Origin: Streptomyces sp. NBC_01716
GTDB lineage: Bacteria; Actinomycetota; Actinomycetes; Streptomycetales; Streptomycetaceae
DNA: 64,000 nucleotides
NCBI RefSeq assembly: GCF_036248275.1
Contig: NZ_CP109181.1
Span: forward strand, 7,750,001 to 7,814,000
Reading direction: 5' to 3'
Under the pieces are notes generated by a model. The model was not told the DNA's origin. It did not search any database and worked only from the letters and a program-made list of their open reading frames with translations. A program made the position numbers and the translations under genes. Positions 45,667 through 57,800 of this stretch are shown here, in pieces; within the stretch, counting starts at the first letter, position 1; each line of letters begins with the position of its first letter.

Positions 45667-48600
45667 TCAGGCCACCGCTGTGAGGGCGCTCAGGGTGCCC
45701 GTCGCGTTGTCGGTCCAGGAGTGGTCCTCCTCCGAGCGTGACCTGATGACGAGCGAGCGGCCCGCCGACCGGTCGTCAGGTCCCACGATCACCTGGACAA
45801 GAGCGGCTGACTGCGTCCCGAAGGTGATGGGCGCGTTCAGGACGAGCTCCGCGATCTCGTCCAGACCCACCGTCCGCGCCGCGTGCAGCGCGAGTTCGAC
45901 GAAGGCTGTGCCCGGGAGGATGACGGTCCCCATGACGGTGTGGTCGGCGAGCCACGCGTGGCCCGCCAGCGTCACCCGGCCGGTGAACAGGCGCGTACCG
46001 TCCGGGAGTTCGGTGGCCGTGGCCAGCAGCGGATGCGAGGCGGGCTCCAGGCCGAGACCCGCGGCCGAGCCGGCCGGGTCGGGCACCTCCAGCCAGTGGC
46101 GGCGGCGCTGGAAGGCGTACGTGGGAAGGCTGACCGCCCGGGCACCGCGCCCCGCCAGGAACCCTTTCCAGTCGACGGCCGTACCGCACACATGGGCCTG
46201 GACGAGACCGCCCAGGAGGGTGGCGGGCTCGGGAAGGTTCGGCCGCAGCAGCGGTACGGCGGTGGCGTTCGGCAGCGCCGAGCGGGTGAGCGCGGTGAGT
46301 ACGCCGTCCGGGCCGATCTCCAGGAAGGTGGTGATGCCCTGCTCCTGGAGCTGGTTGAGCCCGTCGAGGAACCGGGTGGTGTTGCGGATGTGATCGGTCC
46401 AGTAGGCGGCGCCGATGATCTCGGAGCCCGCCGGACGGCCGGTCACGGTGGAGACGAGGGGGATACGGGGCGCGTGGTACGTGAGCGTCCCGGCGATGTC
46501 GTGGAAGTCCCCGAGTATCGGATCCATGTGCGGGGAGTGAAAGGCATGGCTCACGGTCAGCCGGCGGGTGCGCCGCCCCTGCGCCGTGAACTCCAGGCCG
46601 ATGGTGTCGACGTCCTCCTCGTCGCCGGAGACGACGACGGAACGGGTGCCGTTGACGGCGGCGATGCCCACCCGCTCGGTGAGGTGCGGGACCACCTCCT
46701 CCTCGGTCGCCTCGACGGCGAGCATGGCGCCGCCGCCGGGCAGGGCCTGCATCAGCGAGCCGCGCGCGGCGACCAGCCGGCAGGCGTCGTCCAGGGAGAG
46801 GATCCCCGCCGTGTGGGCCGCGGCTATCTCACCGATCGAATGACCGATGAGATGCGTCGGGGTGACGCCGAAGTCGGCGGCCAGGAGCCGGGTGAGGGCC
46901 GTCTGGAAGGCGAAGAGGGCGGGCTGGGTGTACCGGGTCTGGTTGAGCAGCGTGGGGTCGTCGGCGAAGACGACCTCCTTGACCGGGACTTCGGCCTTCA
47001 GATGCCGGTCCAGATTCGCGCACACCTCGTCGAACGCCTCCCGGAAGACCGGGTACGCGTCGTAGAGCCCCCGTCCCATGCCCGGGTGCTGGGCACCCTG
47101 GCCGGTGAAGAGGAAGGCGACCTTCTTCGAGCGGGAGTGCCCCTGGAGGGAAGCGGCGCCGGAGTCCTGAGCGAGCGTCCGCAGACTCTCGACCAGCTCG
47201 TCCCGGGTGGCGCCGACCACGGCGGCCTGGTGCTCGAAGGTGGTACGCGTGGCGACCAGGGAGTACGCGATGTCGGCGGGCCGCAGATCCGGGTGCTCGG
47301 TGACATGGTCGACCAGGCGCTGCGCCTGGTCGCGCAGGCCCTGTTCGGTCTTGGCCGACAGGAGCCAGGGGACCGTGGTGGCCTCCGGCGTCGTGCCGGG
47401 CGCCTGATCGGCCGGAGCGGGAGCTTCCTCAAGGATCAGGTGGGCGTTGGTGCCGCTGATGCCGAAGGAGGAGACGGCCGAGCGGCGCGGGTGGTCGGTC
47501 TTCGGCCAGGCACGCGCCTCGGTCAGAAGCCGCACGTTGCCGGTGGTCCAGTCGATCTGCGGACTGGGCTCGTCCACGTGGAGCGTGCGGGGCAGCGTCC
47601 CGTGGCGCATGGCCTGGATCATCTTGATGACCCCGCCGATGCCGGCGGCGGCCTGGGCGTGCCCGATGTTCGACTTCAACGACCCCAGCCACAGGGGCTG
47701 TTCGGCCCCATGGCTCTGGCCGTACGTGGCGAGAAGCGCCTGGGCCTCGATCGGGTCACCGAGGGGCGTTCCCGTGCCATGACCCTCGACCGCGTCGACC
47801 TGGTCGGGGGTCAGCCCCGCGACGGCCAGCGCCGCCTGGATGACCCGCTGCTGGGCCGGCCCGTTGGGCGCGCTCAACTGGCTGCTCTTGCCGTCCTGGT
47901 TGACCGCCGAGCCACGGATGACGGCCAGCACACGGTGCCCGTTGGCCTCGGCGTCCGACAGACGCTCCAGCAGCACCACACCCGCGCCCTCGGCCCAGAT
48001 CGTGCCGTCGGCGGCGCCCGCGAACGACTTGCACCGGCCGTCGGGCGCAAGCCCGCGCTGACGGCTGAACTCCACGAACATCCCCGGCGTCGGCATCACC
48101 GCGGCGCCACTGGCCAGGGCCATGCTGGACTCGCCGTTCCGCAGCGACTGGCAGGCCAGGTGAAGGGCCACCAGCGAGGAGGAACACGCCGTGTCGACCG
48201 TGACCGCCGGGCCCTCCAGACCGAGCGTGTACGCGATCCGCCCGGAGGCCACGCTGAGGGTGTTGCCGGTCAGCAGGTGACCCTCGACATCCTCGGGACC
48301 CTGGTGGATCAGCGACGCGTACTCGTGCCCGGAGACCCCGCTGAACACCCCGGTACGGCTGCCACGCAGCTCGGCCGGCGCCAGCCCGGCGCTCTCCAGG
48401 GTCTCCCACGTGATCTCCAGCAGCAGCCGCTGCTGAGGGTCGAGGGCCAGGGCCTCACGCGGGCTGATGCCGAAGAAGTCGGAGTCGAACCGGTCCGCGT
48501 CGTAGATGAAGCCGCCCTCACGGGCGTACGTCTTCCCGGACGCGTTCGGATCGGCGTCGTACAGCTCCTCCAGGTCCCAGCCCCGGTTGTCCGGGAACGG

Positions 48601-48798
48601 ACCGACCGCGTCCCGGCCCTCCGCGACCAGCTCCCACAGCTCCTCGGGCGTACCGGCCCCGCCGGGGAACCGGCAGGCCATGCCCACGACCGCGATGGGC
48701 TCGCTGTCCCGCGACTCCACCTCGGCCAGCCGCTGACGGGTCCGCTGAAGATCAGCGGTCACCCGCTTGAGGTACTCGCGCAGCTTGTCCTCGTTCAT
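45667..48798 (-). CDS. Half-module PKS: KS-AT-DH(N-terminal half)
   Basis: A 1043-residue protein with an N-terminal coiled-coil docking segment (about residues 1-30). The KS has Cys in DTACSSS and His in EGHGTGT and NIGHA. The malonyl AT has GHSIGE and HAFHSP. The protein ends inside a dehydratase: HPLLATA and the catalytic His (codon complement 45940-45942) of DHTVMG...P are present, then the protein stops about 65 residues later at the inter-hotdog linker. It has no Asp half, KR or ACP. The missing half matches the plus-strand protein at 42339-44426. AAGGAG precedes the ATG, and the gene lies 37 bases after the trimodular PKS, whose acidic tail should dock onto its coiled coil. It would therefore catalyse the fourth visible extension of the starter chain. 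Confidence 0.93.
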   Translation of the reverse strand: MNEDKLREYLKRVTADLQRTRQRLAEVESRDSEPIAVVGMACRFPGGAGTPEELWELVAEGRDAVGPFPDNRGWDLEELYDADPNASGKTYAREGGFIYDADRFDSDFFGISPREALALDPQQRLLLEITWETLESAGLAPAELRGSRTGVFSGVSGHEYASLIHQGPEDVEGHLLTGNTLSVASGRIAYTLGLEGPAVTVDTACSSSLVALHLACQSLRNGESSMALASGAAVMPTPGMFVEFSRQRGLAPDGRCKSFAGAADGTIWAEGAGVVLLERLSDAEANGHRVLAVIRGSAVNQDGKSSQLSAPNGPAQQRVIQAALAVAGLTPDQVDAVEGHGTGTPLGDPIEAQALLATYGQSHGAEQPLWLGSLKSNIGHAQAAAGIGGVIKMIQAMRHGTLPRTLHVDEPSPQIDWTTGNVRLLTEARAWPKTDHPRRSAVSSFGISGTNAHLILEEAPAPADQAPGTTPEATTVPWLLSAKTEQGLRDQAQRLVDHVTEHPDLRPADIAYSLVATRTTFEHQAAVVGATRDELVESLRTLAQDSGAASLQGHSRSKKVAFLFTGQGAQHPGMGRGLYDAYPVFREAFDEVCANLDRHLKAEVPVKEVVFADDPTLLNQTRYTQPALFAFQTALTRLLAADFGVTPTHLIGHSIGEIAAAHTAGILSLDDACRLVAARGSLMQALPGGGAMLAVEATEEEVVPHLTERVGIAAVNGTRSVVVSGDEEDVDTIGLEFTAQGRRTRRLTVSHAFHSPHMDPILGDFHDIAGTLTYHAPRIPLVSTVTGRPAGSEIIGAAYWTDHIRNTTRFLDGLNQLQEQGITTFLEIGPDGVLTALTRSALPNATAVPLLRPNLPEPATLLGGLVQAHVCGTAVDWKGFLAGRGARAVSLPTYAFQRRRHWLEVPDPAGSAAGLGLEPASHPLLATATELPDGTRLFTGRVTLAGHAWLADHTVMGTVILPGTAFVELALHAARTVGLDEIAELVLNAPITFGTQSAALVQVIVGPDDRSAGRSLVIRSRSEEDHSWTDNATGTLSALTAVA
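45670..46034 (-). other. N-terminal hotdog half of a split dehydratase
   Basis: Runs from HPLLATA to the protein end and holds the catalytic His in HTVMGTVILPG (45940-45942 on the complement). The protein ends after the SWTDNATGTL strand, which closes the first hotdog in intact PKS dehydratases. Confidence 0.88.
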
Positions 48799-48835
48799 GA
48801 TGCGACGCCGCTCCTTTGCCGAGTCGTGTGCCGAG

Positions 48836-51800
48836 TCATGAGAGCCCCAGCTCGTTGTCGATGAAGTCGAAGAGATCGTCGTCCGTCGCGCTCTCGATCG
48901 CGACGTTCGTTCCCTGCCGTTCGGCGTCGTCCAGGCCGTCCAGCTTCTGCAGGAGAGCCTGCATCCGTGCCACGACCGCGGTACGGGCGCCGGGCGCCAC
49001 GGTCCCGAGACTGCCCTCCAGCCTGTCCAGCTCGGCGACCAGCGCCTGCGGGACCTCGTCCGGGGTGCTCTCGGTCCCCTCGGGTGCCAGCTCCGCGCGG
49101 AGCATGGTGGCGAGCTGAACCGGTGTGGGGTAGTCGAACAGCGTCGTGGGAGGCAGCCGCAGGCCGGTGGCCTGGTTGAGATTGTTCCGGAACTCGACCG
49201 TGGTGAGCGAGTCGAGCCCCATGTCCAGGAACCCGCTGTCGGGGTCGATGGCGTCCGGCGAACCGTGGCCGAGGACCGCGGCGACCTGGCCGTGGATGTA
49301 GGTGAGCAGGATGTCCAACTGCGCGGCCTCGTCCTGGGAGGCGAGCCGCTGCCTCAGCGCGTTCGGCGCCGTGGCGCCGTCCTGGGCCGCGGCACGCCGC
49401 CCGCGGGGGCGGACCAGTCCGTGCAGGACCGGCGGGACCGGGGCGTCGCCGTCGCCCAGCCGGGCGAGGTTGAGCTTGGCGGGCACCAGCAGCGTCCGGT
49501 CCGAGGCGAGCGCCACATCGAGCAGGGCGAGCGCCTGTGCCGTGGGCATCGCGCCGATGCCGCCGCGGTCAAGCCGCGCCCGTCCGACCGGGTCCAGACC
49601 CGCCGTCAGCTCACTGGTCTGCGCCCACAGGCCCCAGGCCAGTGAGAGGGCCGGCAGGCCCCGTCCCCGGCGGTGGGAGGCGAGCCCGTCCAGGAAGGTG
49701 TTCGCCGCCGCGTAGTTGGCCTGACCGGGGTTGCCGATCGCGCCGGCCGCGGAGGAGAACAGGACGAACGCCGCCAGGTCCATGGTCTCGGTCAGCTGGT
49801 GCAGGTGGTAGGCCCCGTCGACCTTCGGCCGCATCACCGCCGACAGCCGCTCCGGCGTCAGCGAGGCGAGCGCCGCGTCGTCGAGGACACCGGCCGTGTG
49901 GAACACACCGGTCAGCGGGTGCGTGTCGGGAATCGACTTCAGAAGCCCGGCCGCCTCCTCGGCGACCGCCGTGTCGCAGGAAGCGACGCTGACCTCGGCG
50001 CCCAGCGCCTTCAGCTCCGCGGTCAGCTCCGCCGCCCCGTCCGCGGCCGGGCCACGCCGGCTCGTCAGGAGCAGATGACGTACGCCGTGCCGCTCGACCA
50101 GGTGCCGGGCGAGCAGGCCGCCGAGGGTTCCGGTGCCGCCGGTGATGAGTACGGTCCCCTCGGGGGCGAACCCGGCACCGGTGACTTCGGCGTCCCCGCC
50201 GTCCTCCTGCGTGGGCAGCGTCGCGTGCACCAGTCGCGGTACGCGCAACTCGCCCTCACGGATGGCCAGTTGCGGCTCTCCCGTGGCGAGCGCCGCCGGG
50301 AGGGCGGCGAGTGTGGCGTCCGAGCCGTCGATGTCGACGACCACGAACCGGTCGGGATACTCCGACCCCGCCGTCCGCATCAGACCCCATACCGCGGTCC
50401 CGGCCGGGTCGGGCACCTGCTCGCCGTCGGCCGTGGCCACCGCGTTCCGGGTCACCACCACCAGCCGCGAGTCGGTGAGGGCGTCGTCCGAGACGAAGTC
50501 CCGGATCAGCTTGACCAGTTCGTCCACCGAGGTGTGGGTGTGCGCCGCCAGGTCGTCGCCGTCGAAGCGGCCGGGTCCGGCCAGCACGATCCGTGGCGGC
50601 CGGGCACCGTTCGACGCGGGCCCGCTCAGCGTGGCGAGAGTGGAGTGGTCCACCACGTCGGTCCCGGCCTCGCGGAGCGCCGCGGTCAGATCCGTCAGGC
50701 CGAGTCCGGCCCACCGTCCGGCGTCGGCCGACGCCGGCGCGGCGAGGGGGCTCCAGCCCATCTCGTACAGGGCGTTGCTCTGCTGGGCACGGGCGGCGGC
50801 GACCTGGTCGGAGGCCACCTCACGCATGGACAGACCCGTGATGGTCAGCACAGGAGCGCCGGTGGGATCGGCGACGGCCAGCGACATCAGATCCCGCTCG
50901 GAGCGGGTCAGCCGCACCCGCAGCCGGGACGGGCCGAAGGCGTGCAGAGCCACACCGCTCCAGGAGAAGGGCAGCCGCACGGCGTCCGAGCCGTACCAGA
51001 ACAGCATCAGCGGGTGCAGTGCCGAGTCGAGGAGCGCGGGGTGAATCCCGTACGCCTCGGGGTCCGTGCCCTCCGGCAGCGCGATCTCCGCGTAGAGGGT
51101 CTCGCCGACCCGCCAGCCCGCCTTGAAGCCCTGGAACAGCGGCCCGTAGTCGTATCCGCGCCCGATGAAGCCGCGGTAGAACTCCTCCATCTCGACGGCC
51201 TCGCCCTCGGCGGGCGGCCACACCGTCAGATCGAAGTCGGGCTCAGGCGCCGCCCCGGTGAGGAAGCCACTTGCGTGGCGCGTCCACTCGGCCGACTCCT
51301 CGGCGACCTCGCTCTCCGGCGCGGAGTAGAGGGAGAACGGTCGCCGCCCGCCCTCGTCCGCGGCACCCACGGTCACTCGCAGCTCCCGGCCACCCTGCTC
51401 GGGCACGGCCAGGAACGCGTGGTGCGTGAGCTCTTCGATCTGGTCGCAGTCGACGTACCCGCCGGCGTGCAGCAGGAGATCCACGAAGGCGACACCCGGC
51501 AGCACGACCGTTCCGTGCACGACGTGGTCCCGCAGCCAGGGCTGCGCCTTGAGCGAGACCCGGCCGGTGAACACCGCGCCTTCCCCGTCGGGGAGCGGAA
51601 TCGCCGCCGTGAGGAGGGGATGCCCCGAGCTGTTCTGGGCCTTGGCGGCGGGACTTGCCTGGTCCAGCCAGTAGCGCTGGCGCTGGAAGGGGTAGGTGGG
51701 CAGGTTCGGGTGGGTTTGGCGGGCCGGGAGATGAGCGGTGAGGTCGGCGGGGGCGCCGGCCGTGTGCGCGGTGGCGAGGGCGGCGAGGAGCGTGCCGGCC

Positions 51801-54800
51801 TCGGAGTGTCCCTTGCGCAGTACGGCCGTGGGTGTGGCGGTGTGGGTGCCGTCGGTGGCGCTGAGGGTCTCGTTGACCAGAGTGGTGAGGACGGGGTCGG
51901 GTCCGAGTTCGAGGTAGTGGCGGGTGCCGAGCCCGTCGAGGGTGCGGATGGTGTCGGCGAAGCGTACGGCGTCGCGGACGTGCTGGACCCAGTACCGCGC
52001 GGTGGTGATGTGGTGATCGGCGATCTCGCCGGTGACGGCGGAGACGACCGGGATGGTCGGGGTGTGGTACGTCAGGTCCCCGGCGACGCGTTCGAACTCC
52101 GCAAGCATGGGGTCCATGTGAGGGGAGTGGAACGCGTGGGACACCGTCAAGCGCCGTGTCTTGACCCCGGTTTCGGCGAGGGTCGCGGCGATCTGGGTGG
52201 CCGCTTCCTCGTCGCCGGAGATGACGATCGAGTTGGGGCCGTTGACGGCGGCGATGGTGACGTGGTGCTCGTGGCCTTCGAGGAGCGGGAGGACCTGCTC
52301 CTCGGTGGCGCGGAGCGAGATCATGGCGCCGTTGCCCGGGAGGGCCTGCATGAGTGACCCACGAGCCGCCACGAGTCGGCTGGCGTCGTTGAGGGTGAAG
52401 ATGCCCGCGACATGGGCGGCTGCGATCTCACCGATGGAGTGCCCGGCCAGGTGGTGCGGTGTGACGCCGAACGATTCCACCAGTCTGTACAGCGCGGTCT
52501 CGATGGCGAAGAGCGCGGACTGTGTGTACCGGGTCTGGTTCAGCAGCTCCGGGTCGTCCGCGAACACGACGTCCTTGACGGGTACTTCGGCGTCCAGATG
52601 CCGGTCGAGCGTGGTGCACACCTCGTCGAACGCCTCCCGGAACACCGGGTACGCGTCGTACAACTCCCGGCCCATACCGGCCCGCTGCGCACCCTGTCCC
52701 GTGAAGAGGAACGCGGTGCCCCCCGGGCGTGCCGTTCCGGTGACGACGGTGCGAGAGGTCTCGCCGTCGCTCAACGAGCGCAGACCCGCGAGGAGTTCGT
52801 CACGACCGTCACCGACGACCACCGCACGGTGCTGGAACTGGGACCGTGTCGAGGCGAGCGCGTGGGCGACCTGGTCCGGGCGTGCCTCGGTGTCGCTTTC
52901 GAGGTACTCGCTCAACTGGAGCGCCTGGTCGCGGAGCGCCTGTTCGGTCTTGGCGGACAGGAACCAGGGCACCGTGCCGACCGTCGGCTCGGTGTCACGC
53001 ACCGGCTCCGGGTGGGTCGCGGTGGGCGCTTCCTCAAGGATGAGGTGGGCGTTGGTGCCGCTGATGCCGAAGGAGGAGACGGCCGAGCGGCGCGGGTGGT
53101 CGGTCTCGGGCCAGGCGCGCGCCTCCGTGAGGAGCTGCACATTGCCCGACTCCCAGTCGATCTGGGGGCTCGGCTCGTCCACGTGGAGCGTCCGGGGGAG
53201 TGTCCCGTGGCGCATGGCCTGGATCATCTTGATGACTCCGCCGATACCGGCGGCGGCCTGGGCGTGCCCGATGTTGGACTTCAACGAACCGAGCCACAGG
53301 GGCTCTTCACGGTTCTGGCCGTAGGTGGCGAGAAGCGCCTGGGCCTCGATGGGGTCACCGAGCGGCGTTCCGGTGCCGTGTCCTTCGACCGCGTCGACCT
53401 GGTCGGGGCTGAGCCCGGCGCCGGCGAGAGCGGCGTTGATGACCCGCTGCTGGGACGGACCGTTCGGGGCGGTGAGACCGTTGCTGGCGCCGTCCTGGTT
53501 GACGGCGGAGCCGCGGATGACGGCGAGGACCGTGTGTCCGTTGGCCTTGGCGTCCGACAGACGCTCCAGCAGGACCATGCCCGCGCCCTCGGCCCAGATG
53601 GTGCCGTCGGCGGCGCCCGCGTACGACTTGGCGCGGCTGTCGGGCGCAAGCCCGCGCTGGCGGCTGAACTCCATGAACATGCCGGGGTTGGCCATGATCG
53701 TGGCGCCACCGGCCAGGGCCATGGTCGATTCGCCGTTCCGCAGCGACTGGCAGGCCAGGTGCATCGCGACGAGCGACGACGAGCACGCGGTGTCGACGGT
53801 GACGGCCGGGCCTTCCAGACCCAGCGTGTACGAGATACGTCCCGAGGCCACGCTCGACGTCGTACCCGTCAGCAGGTAACCCTCGACCGGTTCGGCACCC
53901 TGGTGGGTGAGCGAGACGTACTCCGCGGCCGCGACACCGGCGAAGACGCCGACCGGCTTTCCGCGCAGGGCGTCGGGGCGGATGCCCGCGTTCTCGAACG
54001 TCTCCCACGTCGTCTCAAGCAGCAGCCGCTGCTGCGGGTCGAGCGCGAGAGCCTCACGGGGGCTGATCCCGAAGAACTCGGGGTCGAACCGGTCGGCGTC
54101 GTACAGGAACCCGCCCTCACTGGCGTACGACTTCCCGCGTACGTCCGGGTCGGCGTCGAAGAGGTTCTCGATGTCCCAGCCACGGTTGTCCGGGAAGGCA
54201 CCCACGGCGTCACGCTCGTCCACGACCAGCTGCCACAGGGCCTCGGGCGTGTCCGCGCCGGGGAAGCGGCAGCCCATACCCACGATCACGATCGGGTCGG
54301 CCGCGTCGCTCCGCGACGACGCGCTTCGGGTGGTGCGGCGCGCCACCTGCGTGCCCGCCTCGGCCTGCCCGCTGCCCACGAGCTGGCTCCGGATGTAGCC
54401 GGCCAGCACCGTGGGGGTGGGGTAGTCGAAGAGCAGCGTGGACGGGAGTCGCATCCCGGACGCCTTGTTGAGCGAGTTGCGCAACTCCACCGAGCTGAGC
54501 GAGTCGAACCCGAGCTCCTTGAACGAGTGCACCGGGTCGATCGAGTTGGGCGATCCATGTCCGAGGACGGTGGCCACGTGGTTGCGCAGGAAGTCAAGGA
54601 TGATCTTGTCCTGCTCGGCCTCCGGACGGCCGGCGATCGCCTGCCCGAGGGCTCCGACCTCCGCCCCGGCGCCCGCCGACTGGGCGGCGCTGCGCAGCGG
54701 CGTACGGACCAGGCCCCGGAAGACCGGCGCGACGGGGGTCGTCGCGGCGCGGGCCCGCAGCCCGGCCAGGTCGAGCTTGGCCGGGACGACCACGACCTGA

Positions 54801-57800
54801 TCGGCTTCGAGCGCCGCGTCGAAGTGCCCGAGTGCCTGGTCGGCGGGCATCGGCAGCAGGCCGCCGCGGTTCATGCGCGCCTGGTCCTGCTCATCGAGGG
54901 TGTCGGCCATACCGCTCTCCCACAGGCCCCACGCGAGGGACTTGGCGGGGAGTCCGGCGGACCGGCGGTGCTCGGCGAGTTCATCGAGGAAGACGTTCGC
55001 CGCCGCGTAGTTGGACTGTCCGGGAGAGCCCAGGACTCCGACCACCGACGAGAACATGACGAAGGCGTTCAGCTCCAGGTCGCGGGTCAGCTCGTGCAGG
55101 TTCCACGCGCCGTCCACCTTCGGGCGGAGCACCCCGTCCAGCCGCTCCGGGGTCAGCGCCGTGACGATGCCGTCGTCCAGAGTGCCGGCGCAGTGGACCA
55201 CCGCGCCGAGCGGGTGCTCGTCGGGCAGGCTCGCCAGCAGTGTCTCCAGCGACTCCCGGTCGGCCGTGTCGCAGGCCGCGATCGTGACCTCGGCGCCGAG
55301 TTCGGCCAGCTCTTCGGTGATCGTGCTGCCTGCCGTACGTCCGCGCCTGCTCGTGAGCAGCAGCTTCTTCACACCGTGTTCGGTGACCAGGTGCCGGGCG
55401 AGGAGCGTGCCCAGCGCGCCGGTGCCGCCGGTGATGAGGACCGTCTTCTCCGGGTCGAACGGCGCCGTGGACGCGGTCGGCGCGGAGTCGGACGTGGCGT
55501 CGGAGCCGGCGGAGTTCGCGCCGGCACGGGCGAGGCGAGGGGCGAGAAGCCGGCCGTCGCGCACGGCCAGTTGGGGCTCGTCGGTGGCGAGAGCGGCCGA
55601 AAGGGCCCGCAGGGACGAATCCGAACCGTCGAGGTCGATCAGGGTGAACCGGTCGGGGTGTTCCGTCTGCGCGGTGCGGATCAGTCCCCAGACCGCCGCT
55701 CCGGCCAGGTCGGTCCGGCCGCCGGTCCCCGTGGACATCGCGCCCTTGGTGAGGACCACCAGCCGGGAGTCCGGCCGTTCGTCGGCCAGGATCGTCTGGA
55801 CGAGGCCGAGTACGCGGTGCGTGAAAGAGCGGGCGGTCCGCGCCGGGTCGGCGCCGGGCTCGGAGACGCACCAGGTGAAGACCACGTCCGGCCTGCTGGT
55901 GTCGTCCCCGGGCGTCGTCGGAAGCGTGATGGCGTCGGGCGCCACCTCGACCGCCGCGCCGAGCGGCGAGAGTGCCCCGGTGACCTGGGCGTTGCCCGGA
56001 TCGGCGACCACGGCCCACTTGGCGCCGGCGCTCTGTGTCTTGTCCTCGACCGCCTGGACGTCGGTCCAGTCGACCTTGTAGAGCTCTCCGGCGTCCGCCG
56101 CACGGGTGGCGGCGAGCTGGTCGGCGCCGACCGTCCGCATCGCGAGGGAGTCGATCGTCATGACCGGCGTCCCCGTCTGGTCGGCGATGACCAGTGACGC
56201 GGTGTCGGGTGTGGTCCAGGTGTGACGGATCCGCAGCGAGCCGGCCCCCGTCGCGTGGAGGGACACACCGGCCCAGGAGAACGGCACCCGGATCGAGTCG
56301 TCCGCCTCGGTCTCGCCCATGATCAGCGCGGCCGGCTGGAGGGCCGAGTCGAGCAGACCCGGGTGGATGCCGTAGTCACCGGGATCCGATCCGGTGGGCA
56401 GGGAGACTTCCGCGTACGTCGTGTCGCCGTCCTGCCAGGCCTTCTTGAGCCCGCGGAACAGCGGCCCGTAGCCGAAGCCCCCGTCCGTGACGCGGCGGTA
56501 GAACTCCGCCACGTCCATCTCCTCCATGGTGTCCGTGATCTCCGGCGGCCAGACCTCGTTCCTGAGCGAGTCCGCACCCGCGGGGACTTCCCTGCGTTCG
56601 GCCCCCAGCACACCCGTGGCGTGGAGGGTCCAGTCGGTCTCGACCGGAACGTCCTCCGGCCGGGAGTAGAACGCGAACGACCGGTGACCCGAGTTGTCCG
56701 CCGGCTCGACGAGAAGCCTCAGCTGGAGGGCGGCGCGCTCCGGCACGGCGAGGAACACATGGTGGGTCAGTTCCTCGATGTGCTCGCAGTCCACATGGCG
56801 TGCCGCGTGGAGCAGGAGGTCCACGAAGGCCACACCGGGGACGATCATCGTCCCGAAGATGATGTGCTCAGCCACCCAGTCCGGGTCGTTCCCGGAGACA
56901 CGGCCGGTGAACAAGTGTCCGCCGCCGTCCGGGAGTTCGGCCAGCGTGGTCAGCACAGGGTGACTGGTGGCCGTCAGCCCCAGACCGTCGGCGCCCGAGG
57001 TGGGCTTCGCCGGCTCCAGCCAGTAGTGCTGGCGCTGGAAGGGGTAGGTGGGCAGGCCCGGGGCGGGGGCCGGACCCTCGCCGATCACGGGGGTCCAGCG
57101 GACCTGCGTGCCGTTGGCGTGTGCGGCGGCCAGAGCGGTGAGGAAGCTCTGGTTCTCGTCCCGGTCGCGGTGCAGGGTGGCGACATGGACGGCGTCGACG
57201 TCGTCCGGCACGGAGTCCTGCGCCATGGCGGTCAGGACGGGGTCGGGGCCGAGTTCGAGGTAGTGCCGGGTCCCGAGCCGGTCGAGGGTCGTGATCGCGT
57301 CGGCGAAGCGGACGGCCTCCCTGACGTGCTGGACCCAGTACTGCGGGGTGGTGATGTAGTGATCGGCCAGCTCGCCGCTGAGGGCGGAGACGATCGGGAT
57401 CGTCGGGGTGTGGTAGATCAGCTCCCCCGCGACGAGTTCGAACTCGTCCAGCATGGGCTCCATGTGGGGCGAGTGGAACGCGTGGGAGACCGTCAGCCGC
57501 CGTGTCTTGACCCCGGTCTCGGCGAGCGAGTCGGCGATCCGAGTGGCGGCCTCTTCGTCACCCGAGATGACGATCGAGCTGGGCCCGTTCACTGCCGCGA
57601 TCGTGACCTCGTCCTCATGGCCTTCGAGGAGGGGAACGATCTGTCCCTCGGTGGCGCGGAGCGAGATCATGGCGCCGTTGGCGGGCAGGGCCTGCATCAA
57701 CGACCCACGGGCGGCGACGAGTCGGCACGCGTCATCGAGGGAGAAGATGCCCGCGACGTGCGCGGCTGCGATCTCACCGATCGAGTGGCCGGCCAGGTAC

